A stretch of DNA of 64,000 nucleotides from Actinoplanes nipponensis (GTDB lineage: Bacteria; Actinomycetota; Actinomycetes; Mycobacteriales; Micromonosporaceae), in the NCBI RefSeq assembly GCF_016862275.1, contig NZ_BOMQ01000063.1, forward strand, positions 186,001 to 250,000, read 5' to 3'. The notes beneath the pieces are model-generated. The model saw only the letters and a program-made list of their open reading frames with translations, did no database searches and was not told where the DNA came from. The position numbers and the translations under genes were made by a program. Numbering within the stretch: the stretch's first letter is position 1; each line of letters begins with the position of its first letter. Of the stretch, positions 27,802 through 35,985 are shown piece after piece.

Positions 27802-28632
27802 ATGCCCGTGGACCCGCAGGGACGCTGGTTCGACAGCACCGGGCCGATCCGGGTGGAGGGCGGCATCGCCGTACGCGCCAAGCGCGGCAAGATCGGCGAG
27901 CAGTGGTGGTCCCGGCGTTTCGTGGACATCCTGGAACGCACCTGCGACGCGGGCCGGCTCGCGCGTGGGCGTGCGTACGCGCGCAAGGGTCAGGTCATCG
28001 GCTTCGACCTCACGCCCGGCCGCGTCGCGGGGCAGGTCCAGGGTTCACGCCCGCAGCCGTACGCGGTGACGATCGACATCCCGGCCTACGACGCAGCACA
28101 GTGGACGAAGATCCTGGCCGCGCTCGGCTCCCAGGCCCTGTACCGCGCGGCGCTGCTGGCCGGCGAGATCCCGCACGAGCTGGTGGAGCTCTTCGACGAG
28201 CTGGAGCTGCCGCTGTTCCCGTCCGCATTGGACATGACGTGCTCCTGCCCGGACTGGGGCAAGCCCTGCAAGCACGTGTCCGCGGTGCTCTACGTGCTGG
28301 CGGAGGCCTTCGACGACGACCCGTTCCTGGTGCTGGCGTGGCGGGGGCGCGGCCGCGACGAGCTGCTCGCCGCCCTGCGCGGCCTGCCCGAGCCGGTCGA
28401 GACCATCGACCCGCTGGCCGTGGCGGAGGTGGGGCTGGAGGCGCGGCTCACCGACTTCTACACCCCGGCCATCTCGCTGAGCCGGCTGCGGGAACGGCCC
28501 GGGCGTATGGCGGCGCCGCCGGAGCTGCTGCTGCGGGTGTTGGACGCGCCGCAGCTCCGGGTTCGCCACATCCCGCTGGTCGACATCCTGCGCCCGGCCT
28601 ATCGCGACCTCGCCGACCCACCGTCCCCATAG
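27802..28632 (+). CDS. SWIM zinc-finger protein, partner of the SNF2 helicase
   Basis: 276 residues. A SWIM motif CSCPDWGKPCKHVSAVLYVL (CxC...CxH) sits at about residue 147. The N-terminal region (KRGKIGEQWWSRRFVDILE) is typical of SNF2-linked SWIM proteins. The start codon follows the helicase stop by 1 nt, so translation is coupled. SWIM domains bind DNA or protein, and this one may target or regulate the helicase. Confidence 0.9.
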   Translation: MPVDPQGRWFDSTGPIRVEGGIAVRAKRGKIGEQWWSRRFVDILERTCDAGRLARGRAYARKGQVIGFDLTPGRVAGQVQGSRPQPYAVTIDIPAYDAAQWTKILAALGSQALYRAALLAGEIPHELVELFDELELPLFPSALDMTCSCPDWGKPCKHVSAVLYVLAEAFDDDPFLVLAWRGRGRDELLAALRGLPEPVETIDPLAVAEVGLEARLTDFYTPAISLSRLRERPGRMAAPPELLLRVLDAPQLRVRHIPLVDILRPAYRDLADPPSP

Positions 28633-28650
28633 CCATGAGGCGCGAAAGGC

Positions 28651-28681
28651 GGCGGACCCGCACCGACCGTGCGGGCCCGCC
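28651..28681. terminator. Bidirectional hairpin terminator between convergent genes
   Basis: Stem of 13 bp with one mismatch (GGCGG-A-CCCGCAC with GTGCGGG-C-CCGCC) and a 5-nt loop, placed 18 nt after the SWIM gene stop and 19 nt after the GH64 gene stop. It can serve both strands. Confidence 0.75.
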
Positions 28682-28700
28682 ACTCCTCACCGCTGGCTAC

Positions 28701-30308
28701 CTACCCCTTGTGCCACTTCTGGTTCGCCGTGCCCGCGCAGTCCCACAACTGAAGGCGTCCCCCGTCCGCGCCGTTCCAGTCCTTGATGTCGACGCACCGG
28801 TTGGCCTGCGGGTTCACCAGGTCCCCGGCCCCCGACAGCACGAACTGCTGCGCCCCGGTCCCGTTGCAGGTGTAGAGCTGCACCGGCGTGCCGTTGGCAG
28901 TGCCGCCGCCCGCCACGTCCATGCACTTGTTGTTCTGGGCCTGCAGCGCGCCGCCGACCGCCGTCCACTTCTGGGCGTTGGAGCCGTTGCAGGTCCACGT
29001 CTGCAGCGGCGCGCTGTCCACGAAGTTGGCGTTGGGCACGTCGACGCACTTGCCGTTCCAGTCGCTGATCAGGGCCTGTCCCCCGCCCGCGGGCGGCGGG
29101 GTGGTCGGGCCGCCCGCGCCGAACGGGGTCAGGATCAGCCCGGCCGCCCGCGGGTCGCCGTCGTGCACCAGCGATTCGAAGTTGCCGACGTCGTCGAAGG
29201 CGAACGCGTACGCCTTACCGTCCGCCATGTTCTGGTGGATGATCTTGGCGTACTGGTTGGTCGGGTTGTTCTGGTAGAACTGGGCCGCGTTGGTGCTCGG
29301 CTGGGTGTCGACGGTGCCCAGCGTGCCCCGGTTCAGCGCCGCGCACAGCGTCCGCGAGATCGGCCCCTTCACCAGGTCGTTCGGCGCCGGCAGGTCCCCG
29401 TCGCAGCCCCAGACGCTGGCCGACGACGGCTTGTTGAACGAGGCCACCTGCTGGCCCGCGCTGTTGGTGAAGTTCATGACGGTGCCGGAGGTCCGGCCGA
29501 AGTACTTGGTGTTGGGCTGGTCGCCGAACGGCACCACCGTCAGCGTCTTGCTGGCGTAGGCGTTCCACGCCGACGTGATGTACGAGTCCAGGTAGTTCGC
29601 GCTCAGCAGCCCGGCGCCCGCCGCCTTGCCTGGGGCCAGCGCCCGCAGCACGGTTCCGTCGGAACGGGTGTAGACCGTGTTCGCCCAGCCCGCCTGCGCC
29701 CTGATGCCGTTGATCACGTTGGTGCGGCCGTTGTTCAGCAGCTCGCCGGTCTTCGTCGTCACCCCCGACGCGCCGGTCACGGTCACCGCGTGCGGCACCG
29801 CGAACATGTCGACCTGCGAGCTGTTCAGCCACAGCCCGGCGTCGTTGTAGGTGAACTCGCTCCAGTCGAACAGGATGTTGTAGTTCGGGTCGCCGCTGGC
29901 CCACGGGGCCGGCTGGACCAGACCGTCCGGCGTCAGGAAGAACTTGAGCTTCTCGCCGAGGGAGAAGTAGACCCGGCCGGAGAAGCCCCGCGGGAAGTTG
30001 ACAGTGGTGGCGCCACCGTTGCCGGGACCGCCGATCGCCACGTCGGGGGCGGGCGAGGGCGGGAGCGAGCCGGCGGGCCACGGGGTGAAGGCGCCGCCCT
30101 GGTTGACGTAGCCGAGCCTGTTGGTGTTCAGGTTGATGCCGATCACATACAGGTAGACGGCTTCGCCGCGGCCGGTGTTGTTGGTGACGGTGACCGGCAG
30201 CAGCGCCGGTCCCACCGCCTGGGCCGGCGCGGCCGCGGCCACGGCCGCGAGCGGCACGGTGACGGCGAGCGCGGCCAGCGCATGCAGGAGTTTTGATCTG
30301 GTACGCAC
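28701..30308 (-). CDS. Secreted GH64 beta-1,3-glucanase with C-terminal ricin-B (CBM13) domain
   Basis: 535 residues. A Sec signal peptide (MRTRSKLLHA..., cleavage about residue 31) precedes a thaumatin-like GH64 catalytic domain (about 35-395). E151 in DWSEFTYND and D167 in SSQVDMFAVP match the spacing of the catalytic Glu/Asp pair (E154/D170) of Streptomyces matensis laminaripentaose-producing glucanase. A Pro/Gly linker leads to a beta-trefoil lectin domain (about 405-535) with repeated QxW-type motifs. It attacks fungal or algal beta-1,3-glucan outside the cell. GTG start with GAGGAG upstream. A CebR-like palindrome lies 47 nt upstream. Confidence 0.93.
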   Translation of the reverse strand: MRTRSKLLHALAALAVTVPLAAVAAAAPAQAVGPALLPVTVTNNTGRGEAVYLYVIGINLNTNRLGYVNQGGAFTPWPAGSLPPSPAPDVAIGGPGNGGATTVNFPRGFSGRVYFSLGEKLKFFLTPDGLVQPAPWASGDPNYNILFDWSEFTYNDAGLWLNSSQVDMFAVPHAVTVTGASGVTTKTGELLNNGRTNVINGIRAQAGWANTVYTRSDGTVLRALAPGKAAGAGLLSANYLDSYITSAWNAYASKTLTVVPFGDQPNTKYFGRTSGTVMNFTNSAGQQVASFNKPSSASVWGCDGDLPAPNDLVKGPISRTLCAALNRGTLGTVDTQPSTNAAQFYQNNPTNQYAKIIHQNMADGKAYAFAFDDVGNFESLVHDGDPRAAGLILTPFGAGGPTTPPPAGGGQALISDWNGKCVDVPNANFVDSAPLQTWTCNGSNAQKWTAVGGALQAQNNKCMDVAGGGTANGTPVQLYTCNGTGAQQFVLSGAGDLVNPQANRCVDIKDWNGADGGRLQLWDCAGTANQKWHKG

Positions 30309-30355
30309 GATGACTCCTCGGAGACGGACGGCGCAGGGGACGGGGGAACGGCTCC

Positions 30356-30369
30356 TGAGAGCGCTCTCA
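30356..30369. promoter_or_regulatory. CebR/LacI-type operator TGAGAGCGCTCTCA
   Basis: Perfect 14-bp palindrome 47 nt upstream of the glucanase start. It matches 12 of 14 bases of the TGGGAGCGCTCCCA box bound by CebR/CelR in Streptomyces and Thermobifida, which control polysaccharide hydrolases. It implies sugar-induced control of the glucanase by a LacI-family repressor encoded elsewhere. The divergent aldo/keto reductase begins 92 nt away and could share it. Confidence 0.75.
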
Positions 30370-30460
30370 CAGCATCAAATGGTTAACTTCCCGTGTCAAT
30401 AGACAACAGCTGATGTATTGCGAGAAGATTTCGGCGCCGGCGGCGACATAGGCTCGGATC

Positions 30461-31417
30461 ATGAGTGAGATGAGCTACCGCCGCCTCGGCGCCTCGGGCC
30501 TGGTCGTCTCGGTCGTCGGCATCGGCTGCAACAACTTCGGCCGCAAGCTCGACGCCGACGGCACCCGGGCGGTCGTCGACGCGGCGTTCGACGCCGGCAT
30601 CACCCTGTTCGACACGGCCGACATCTACGGCACCCCGCACGGCAGTTCCGAGGAGTGCCTGGGCGCGGCACTGAAGGGCCGGCGCGACGAGATCGTGCTG
30701 GCGACCAAGTTCGGCATGGACATGGAAGGCGTCAACGGCCCCGACTTCGGCGCCCGCGGCTCGCGGTCCTACATCGTGCGGGCGGTCGAGGCCTCGCTGC
30801 GCCGGCTCGGCACCGACTACATCGACCTGTACCAGATCCACACCCCCGACGAGGCCACCCCGATCGAGGAGACACTCTCGGCCCTCGACGCCCTGGTCCG
30901 CAGCGGCAAGGTGCGCTACCTGGGCAACTCGAACTTCGCGGGCTGGCAGATCGCCGACGCCGACTGGACGGCCCGCACGGCTGGCCACACGCCGTTCATC
31001 AGCGCGCAGAACCAGTACAGCCTGCTGCACCGCGAGGTCGAGGACGAGGTCGTGCCCGCCTGCGAGCAGTTCGGGCTGGGCCTGCTGCCGTTCTTCCCCC
31101 TGGACAGCGGCCTGCTCAGCGGCAAGTACCGGCGCGGCACTCTCCCGCCCGAAGGCACCCGGCTGGCCCAGGAGCGCTACCAGCGCTGGCTCGACGGCGC
31201 GGACTGGGACACCATCGAGGCACTGACCGCGTACGGCGAGGAGCGGGGGCACAGCCTGCTCGACGTCGCGATCGCCGGCCTCGCCGCGCAGCCGGCGGTG
31301 AGCAGCGTGATCGCCGGGGCGACCACACCGGAGCAGGTACGGGCGAACGCCGCTGCCGGGCAGTGGCGGCTGAGCGCCGAGGACGTGGTTGCTCTGGATC
31401 GGGTGTTGGCGGGGTGA
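30461..31417 (+). CDS. Aldo/keto reductase
   Basis: 318-residue NADPH-dependent oxidoreductase with a TIM-barrel fold. The catalytic Tyr and Asp are in LFDTADIYGTPHGSSEE, the barrel Lys in LATKFGMD, the His in DLYQIHTPDEATP, and the NADPH-binding tail in SSVIAGATTPEQVRANAAA. ATG at 30461; a second in-frame ATG lies three codons later. It is divergent from the GH64 glucanase. The physiological carbonyl substrate cannot be predicted. Confidence 0.92.
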   Translation: MSEMSYRRLGASGLVVSVVGIGCNNFGRKLDADGTRAVVDAAFDAGITLFDTADIYGTPHGSSEECLGAALKGRRDEIVLATKFGMDMEGVNGPDFGARGSRSYIVRAVEASLRRLGTDYIDLYQIHTPDEATPIEETLSALDALVRSGKVRYLGNSNFAGWQIADADWTARTAGHTPFISAQNQYSLLHREVEDEVVPACEQFGLGLLPFFPLDSGLLSGKYRRGTLPPEGTRLAQERYQRWLDGADWDTIEALTAYGEERGHSLLDVAIAGLAAQPAVSSVIAGATTPEQVRANAAAGQWRLSAEDVVALDRVLAG

Positions 31418-31800
31418 GGGGGCTGCGCTGAGGGATCCCGCCGGGAGGGGTCGGGGCGGGAGGCCAGCGGATGACGTGACCGGCTTGGGAGGGGACGGAT
31501 GCCGCCGGAATAGCGCTGGCCGTGCGGGACCGGACCGGACAGGTACCGGCGGCGAGAACGGACAGCCGGCCGGGCCGGGACGCTGGGTCGGGTGGGCCGA
31601 GCCGGGCCGCGCTGGTGTCGGGTCGGCCGGGCCGGGCTGGGGCCGGGCTGGGGCCGGGCTGTGGCCGGGCTGGGGCCGGGTCGGCCGAGCCGCGCTGGGT
31701 CGGGCAGGCGGAGCCGGGCCGCGCTGGGGTCGGGTCGGCCCGGGCCGCGCTGGGTCGGGCGGGCCGGGCCGCGCTGGGTCGGGCGGGCCGGGCCGCGCTG

Positions 31801-31860
31801 GGTCGGTCCGGGGCGGGTCGGTCCGGGGCGGGTCGGTCCGGGGCGGGTCGGTCCGGGCCG
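31801..31860. repeat. Four tandem copies of a 15-bp G-rich unit
   Basis: Unit GGTCGGTCCGGGGCG repeated exactly three times plus a fourth copy with one change. It directly follows the 24-bp repeats and precedes a GGTCG pentamer run at about 31868-31891. Successive G-runs could form G-quadruplexes on the + strand. Confidence 0.9.
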
Positions 31861-32460
31861 GTCCGGATCGGGTCGGGTCGGGTCGGGTCGGCCGCGAGGC
31901 CAAGGGCTACCCCGGCCGGGCGAGACCGAAGAACGACCCGGCCGGCCGACACCGCACAGCCATCCACAACCCCGCGAGACCGAAGAACACCCCGCCGCCC
32001 TACCCCGGCCAGACCCAAGAACAGCCCGGCCAGCCGACAACCCACAGCCCAGCAAAGTCGAAGAACAGACCGCCGCCCAACACCCCACAGCACCCCACCC
32101 GGGCCAGGCCCAAACAAGGGCCCCGCCGGGCAGACCAAACAGCCGTCCGGCCGGACCAGAACGAAGAACCGGCGGCCGAGCGAATCGCAAAGGTCGCCGG
32201 CCGAGCCAGACCCCATAGCCACCCGGTCGAACCAGACCCCACACCCCGCCAGGAAGAACCAATACGGAAAAGGGCCAGCCGGGCAAACCATCAGCCGCCT
32301 CGGCTCGGGCAAGCCCGAACACCGCCCGGGACGCCCAGCCCCAAAGCCACCCCCCGCCCGGCCAGACCAACGAACGGCCCCGCCAGACCGAAGGCCGGCC
32401 CACGCCAGACCAAAGGCCGGCCGCACCGCACCGCACCGCACCGCACCGCACCGCACCGAA

Positions 32461-32520
32461 GAGCACCGCACCGAAGAGCACCGCACCGAAGAGCACCGCA
32501 CCGAAGAGCACCGCACCGAA
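32461..32520. repeat. Four exact tandem copies of a 15-bp C-rich unit
   Basis: Unit GAGCACCGCACCGAA x4 with no mismatches, preceded at 32421-32455 by seven copies of CCGCA from which it appears to derive. It ends 57 nt before the FMN oxidase start. Exact copies suggest recent slippage expansion. Confidence 0.92.
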
Positions 32521-32577
32521 GAGCGCACTCCAAGCCGCAAGCCCCCAACCCCGAAGACACCAAGCGGAGCGTGACCA

Positions 32578-33552
32578 ATGCAAGAGGAAGCAGCCCGCAA
32601 AATCCTCCCCGCCGCCGTCTTCGACTACTTCCGCGACGGCTTCGGCGCGCAGGTCTCCCGCGACGAAGCCGCCGCCGCCTGGCGCGAGTGGCGCTTCGTC
32701 CCCCGTCTCTTCCGGGACGTCTCCCGGGTCAGCACCGAAGTGGAGCTTTTCGGCGCACGGCTGGCCGCCCCGGTGCTGGCCGGGCCGACCGCCCTGCACA
32801 CGCTCGCGCATCCCGAGGGTGAAGCCGAGACCGCCCGGGGCGTTGCCGCTGCAGGCTCTTTGCTGGTGCTCAGCGCCCGGGCCGGGCGAACGCTGGCCGA
32901 GATTCCGGTCGGGGGGCCGTGGTGGTTCCAGGCGTACGTGCTGCGGGATCGGGACGTCACCGAGCGGCAGGTGCGCGCCGCGGTCGAGGCCGGGGCCGGG
33001 GCGGTTGTGCTCACCGCCGACGCCCCGTACGTGCATCCGCGGCCGGTGCCGCAGGCCGGTGCGCTCTCACCGGCGGCCCGGGCGGCGGGGCTGGAGCAGG
33101 ATCCGGCCCTCGCTGCGGGGGCGATCGGCTGGTTGGCCGGCCTCTCCGGCCGCCCGGTGCTGGTCAAGGGCGTGCTGGGGGCCCGGGATGCGGCGGCGTG
33201 CGTCGAGGCGGGCGCCGCCGGGGTGATCGTTTCCAATCATGGGGGTCGGCAGCTGGATCGGGTGGTGGCCACCGCCCGCGCGCTCGCTCCGGTGGCCGAG
33301 GCGGTCGGCGGGCGCGTTCCGGTGCTCGTGGACGGCGGGATCCGGGACGGCGGGGACGTGCTGACCGCGCTGGCGCTGGGCGCGACGGCCGTGCTCGTCG
33401 GGCGGCCGGTGCTGTGGGCGCTGGCCACGGGCGGCGCTGACGGCGTACGGGATTGCCTTGATTTTTATCGGGCCGACCTGGCGCGGACGATGGCGCAGGC
33501 CGGCCTGCCCACGCTCGCCGACGTGGGCCGCGACGTGGTGGTGCGGGCCTAG
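32578..33552 (+). CDS. FMN-dependent alpha-hydroxy-acid oxidase/dehydrogenase
   Basis: 324 residues, shorter than the usual 350-400 of the family because the N-terminal lead-in is brief. Hallmarks are the FMN-binding APVLAGPTALH, the catalytic His and Arg in SNHGGRQLD, and the phosphate-binding DGGIRDGGDVLTALALGATAVLVGRP. Relatives include lactate oxidase/monooxygenase, glycolate oxidase and mandelate dehydrogenase; the substrate cannot be fixed from sequence. ATG at 32578 with GGAG 8-9 nt upstream, directly after the tandem-repeat tract. Confidence 0.88.
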   Translation: MQEEAARKILPAAVFDYFRDGFGAQVSRDEAAAAWREWRFVPRLFRDVSRVSTEVELFGARLAAPVLAGPTALHTLAHPEGEAETARGVAAAGSLLVLSARAGRTLAEIPVGGPWWFQAYVLRDRDVTERQVRAAVEAGAGAVVLTADAPYVHPRPVPQAGALSPAARAAGLEQDPALAAGAIGWLAGLSGRPVLVKGVLGARDAAACVEAGAAGVIVSNHGGRQLDRVVATARALAPVAEAVGGRVPVLVDGGIRDGGDVLTALALGATAVLVGRPVLWALATGGADGVRDCLDFYRADLARTMAQAGLPTLADVGRDVVVRA

Positions 33553-33555
33553 CCG

Positions 33556-35064
33556 TCAGACCGTGCGGCGGCGCCGGGTCAGCACCAGAGCCAGGGCGCC
33601 GGTGAGGACGAACAGCATGCCGACGCCGGCGATCCGGCCGGTCGGGGCGCCCGTGACGGGCAGGCCGCCGCCGGTGCCGCCGCTGCCGGTGCCCGTGGTC
33701 AGCTTGACCTCGATCTTGGCGACGTTGTTGCTGGTCTTCTTGTCCTGCACGCCGCCGTCGACGGTGATCGAGCCCGCGTCCTCGTTGTCGCCATTCTCGA
33801 TCTTGGCGGTGAAGGAGAACAGCGCTTTGGCGCCCGGAGCCAGCGACGCGGCCGCCACGCACAGGTAGTCGTGACCGCTGACCTGGCCCGGCCTGTTCCA
33901 ACTGGGTTCGCCGTCGCCGTCGGGGACGCAGTCCTTGTCCACCTTGGTCAGCTTCAGGCCCGACGGGATGTGCACCCGGGCCGCGTGCTTGCCCTTGGCG
34001 GGCGGGGGAAGCACGGCCGCCGGGCCGTCGTTGCGGAAACCGACCTCGACCGTGCGGGTGTCGCCCACCTTGCCCTCGAAGGCGTCACCGATCGCGACGC
34101 TGTCCGCCTGGTTCAGCGGGACCCGGACCCGGAACGAGATCACGTTGTCCCACTCGTTGAGCTCGCTGTCGTCCACGGCGAGGGCCTGCACGGCCGGCAC
34201 CAGCTTGAGCTTGGCGCCGGGCTGCTTCAGCGCCTCGGTGGCGGCGGCCAGGCTGGCGGCGTCGGTGTCCTCGTCGTCGAGGCCGAAGGCGTACATGCCG
34301 GCGTCGTACCGGGCGGGGCCCGGCGCGGCCTTGTCGGCGGCGATGGTGATCGGGGTCGACGGCGCGATGCTGAACACCGAGCCGGGGGCGAGCGCCAGGT
34401 CGAAGGCGCAGACGACCCCCGGCAGGTCGGCGACCTCGACGCAGTTGGCGTACTGCTTCGGGAAGGTGAGGTAGCGGGGCGCGGCGAGCGCGATCGCGAT
34501 GCCCTCGGTGGGCTGGTCGCCGTTGTTGCGTACCTTGATCGGCAGCACCGCGGACGCGCCCGCGGCCAGCTTGAGCTCCGGGATGGCGGCGGTCTCGAGG
34601 TCGATGCCTCCGGCCGCGCGCACCACGGTGACGGTGACCGCCTCGTGCCACTCACCGTCGGCGTCGTGCGCCGAGAGGGTCAGGCCGGCCCCGGACGCGG
34701 GCAGCTCCTTGGTGGGCGTCACGGTGAACGTGTAGGCCTTGCGCGCACCGGTGGCGAGATCGCCGACCGCGCAGCCCGTGGCGGTGCAGCCGGCGGGCGG
34801 CTGGAAGCCGAGCCGCGGATCGAGCGGGGCGGCGGCCGTGGCGAAGTCGACGACCAGGCCGGTGGCGGGCGTCCGGCCCGTGTTGACCACCTCGAACGGC
34901 ACGCTCTTGGTGCCGCCGGCGGTCGTGACGACCCGGTCCGGCACGGAGATCTCGAGGTCCGGGCGCGCGGCCCCGGCCTCGGCGTACGCCGGGGTGGCGG
35001 CGCCGACGGCGGTCATCCCGAGCAGAGCGACGGGCAGGACGAGCCGCATCGCCAGGTTGTTCAT
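33556..35064 (-). CDS. LPXTG-anchored cell-surface protein
   Basis: About 502 residues from the ATG at 35064 (MNNLAMRLVLPVALLG, a signal peptide ending near PAYA); a GTG at 35091 would add nine residues. The body has repeated beta-rich segments resembling CARDB/DUF11-like adhesion modules (FEVVNTGRTPATGLVVDF, LPIKVRNNGDQPTEGIAIAL, VEVGFRNDGPAAV). The C-terminus has LPVTG at about residue 468, a hydrophobic span and RRRR, a sortase signal for attachment to peptidoglycan. Function unknown. The stop lies 3 nt from the convergent FMN oxidase stop. Confidence 0.85.
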   Translation of the reverse strand: MNNLAMRLVLPVALLGMTAVGAATPAYAEAGAARPDLEISVPDRVVTTAGGTKSVPFEVVNTGRTPATGLVVDFATAAAPLDPRLGFQPPAGCTATGCAVGDLATGARKAYTFTVTPTKELPASGAGLTLSAHDADGEWHEAVTVTVVRAAGGIDLETAAIPELKLAAGASAVLPIKVRNNGDQPTEGIAIALAAPRYLTFPKQYANCVEVADLPGVVCAFDLALAPGSVFSIAPSTPITIAADKAAPGPARYDAGMYAFGLDDEDTDAASLAAATEALKQPGAKLKLVPAVQALAVDDSELNEWDNVISFRVRVPLNQADSVAIGDAFEGKVGDTRTVEVGFRNDGPAAVLPPPAKGKHAARVHIPSGLKLTKVDKDCVPDGDGEPSWNRPGQVSGHDYLCVAAASLAPGAKALFSFTAKIENGDNEDAGSITVDGGVQDKKTSNNVAKIEVKLTTGTGSGGTGGGLPVTGAPTGRIAGVGMLFVLTGALALVLTRRRRTV

Positions 35065-35133
35065 CCGCAGGGCCACCGGACGATGTTCCACCCAGGACGG
35101 TGCGCGGCGCTACCCCGCCCGGAGCAAAGTGGT

Positions 35134-35985
35134 CTATACCTGGGCGAAGAGCGGCCCGTCCGCGGGCAGGGCCGGCGCCTCGCCGCGGGCGGCGGCCCGG
35201 CGGGCGAACTCGCGGACCCCGGCGATCTGCCGCTCGCCGAGCGAGAAGTCGAGCGCCCGGAAGTACGTGGCCAGCGTCGCGGCGTCGAACGGCTCCCAGC
35301 GCGCCGCGGCCTCGGCCACCTCGTCCAGCTCGCCGAGGCACAGGTCCCGTGAGCGCTGGAACGCCTCGTGCACCTCCTTGACCACGCCGGGGTGCGCGGC
35401 GGCGAACTCCTTGCGCACGGCCCAGACGGCGAAGACCATCGGCAGGCCGGTCCACTCGCGCCACGCCTGGGCCAGGTCGATGACCTCCAGGCCGAGCTCG
35501 GGGGCCTCGTACATGGCGCGCAGGGCCGGGTCGCCGATCAGCACCGCGGCGTCGGCCTCCAGCAGCATCTGGCTCAGCTCCGGGGGGCAGCGGAAGTATT
35601 CGGGCTCGGCGCCGTACTGCTCGGCGAGCAGCATCTGGGCGAGCAGCACGCCGGTGCGCGAGGTCGAGCCGAGCGCGACCGGGCGGCCGTCGAGCTCGGC
35701 CGGCGGCCGGGTGGAGACCAGGTTGACCGACAGCACCGGGCCGTCGCTGCCGACCGCGAGGTTGGGCAGCAGCAGCAGATCGTCGGCGTTGCGCAGGTAC
35801 TCGACCAGGGAGATCGGGCCGATGTCGAGGTCGCCGGCGACCAGCGCGGCGTTGAGCCGGTCCGGGGTGTCCTTGTGCAGGTCGACGTCGAGCAGCGCGC
35901 CCGAGCGCATCAGGCCCCAGTAGATGGGCAGGCAGTTGAGGAACTGGATGTGCCCGACCCGGGGGCGCTGACCTATGTCGCTCAT
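35134..35985 (-). CDS. mqnA: Chorismate dehydratase (futalosine pathway)
   Basis: 283 residues. MqnA/MqnD-type periplasmic-binding-like fold without a signal peptide. RVGHIQFLNCLPIYWGL, AGDLDIGPISLVEYLRN and ALGSTSRTGVLLAQML are family landmarks. It removes water from chorismate to give 3-enolpyruvyl-benzoate, the first committed step to menaquinone in this route. The ATG at 35985 lies in a 4-nt ATGA overlap with the upstream MFS gene, an unexpected partner for a biosynthetic enzyme. Confidence 0.94.
   Translation of the reverse strand: MSDIGQRPRVGHIQFLNCLPIYWGLMRSGALLDVDLHKDTPDRLNAALVAGDLDIGPISLVEYLRNADDLLLLPNLAVGSDGPVLSVNLVSTRPPAELDGRPVALGSTSRTGVLLAQMLLAEQYGAEPEYFRCPPELSQMLLEADAAVLIGDPALRAMYEAPELGLEVIDLAQAWREWTGLPMVFAVWAVRKEFAAAHPGVVKEVHEAFQRSRDLCLGELDEVAEAAARWEPFDAATLATYFRALDFSLGERQIAGVREFARRAAARGEAPALPADGPLFAQV

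Larger units (their letters stand above)
31418..32577. repeat. 1.16-kb non-coding tandem-repeat tract with strand-skew reversal
   Basis: No believable gene. The first half (about 31440-31905) is G-rich on the + strand. It carries an 11-bp unit x4 (31632-31675, CCGGGCTGGGG), five copies of GCCGCGCTGGGTCGGG with spacing tightening to 24 bp (starts 31689, 31718, 31744, 31768, 31792), a 15-bp unit x4 (31801-31860) and a GGTCG pentamer run. The second half is C-rich: degenerate GACCGAAGAAC-type units about 36-53 bp apart from 31923, then a CCGCA pentamer x7 (32421-32455) and a 15-bp unit x4 (32461-32520). Long open frames here reflect lack of AT, not coding. A ribosome site for the next gene (GGAG) lies at the end. 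Confidence 0.85.

Noticed and set aside
31389..32822. Open frames on both strands through the tandem-repeat tract
   Set aside because: They read through repeats of period 5, 11, 15 and 24 in several frames at once, lack ribosome sites and domains, and overlap the FMN oxidase gene in another frame.
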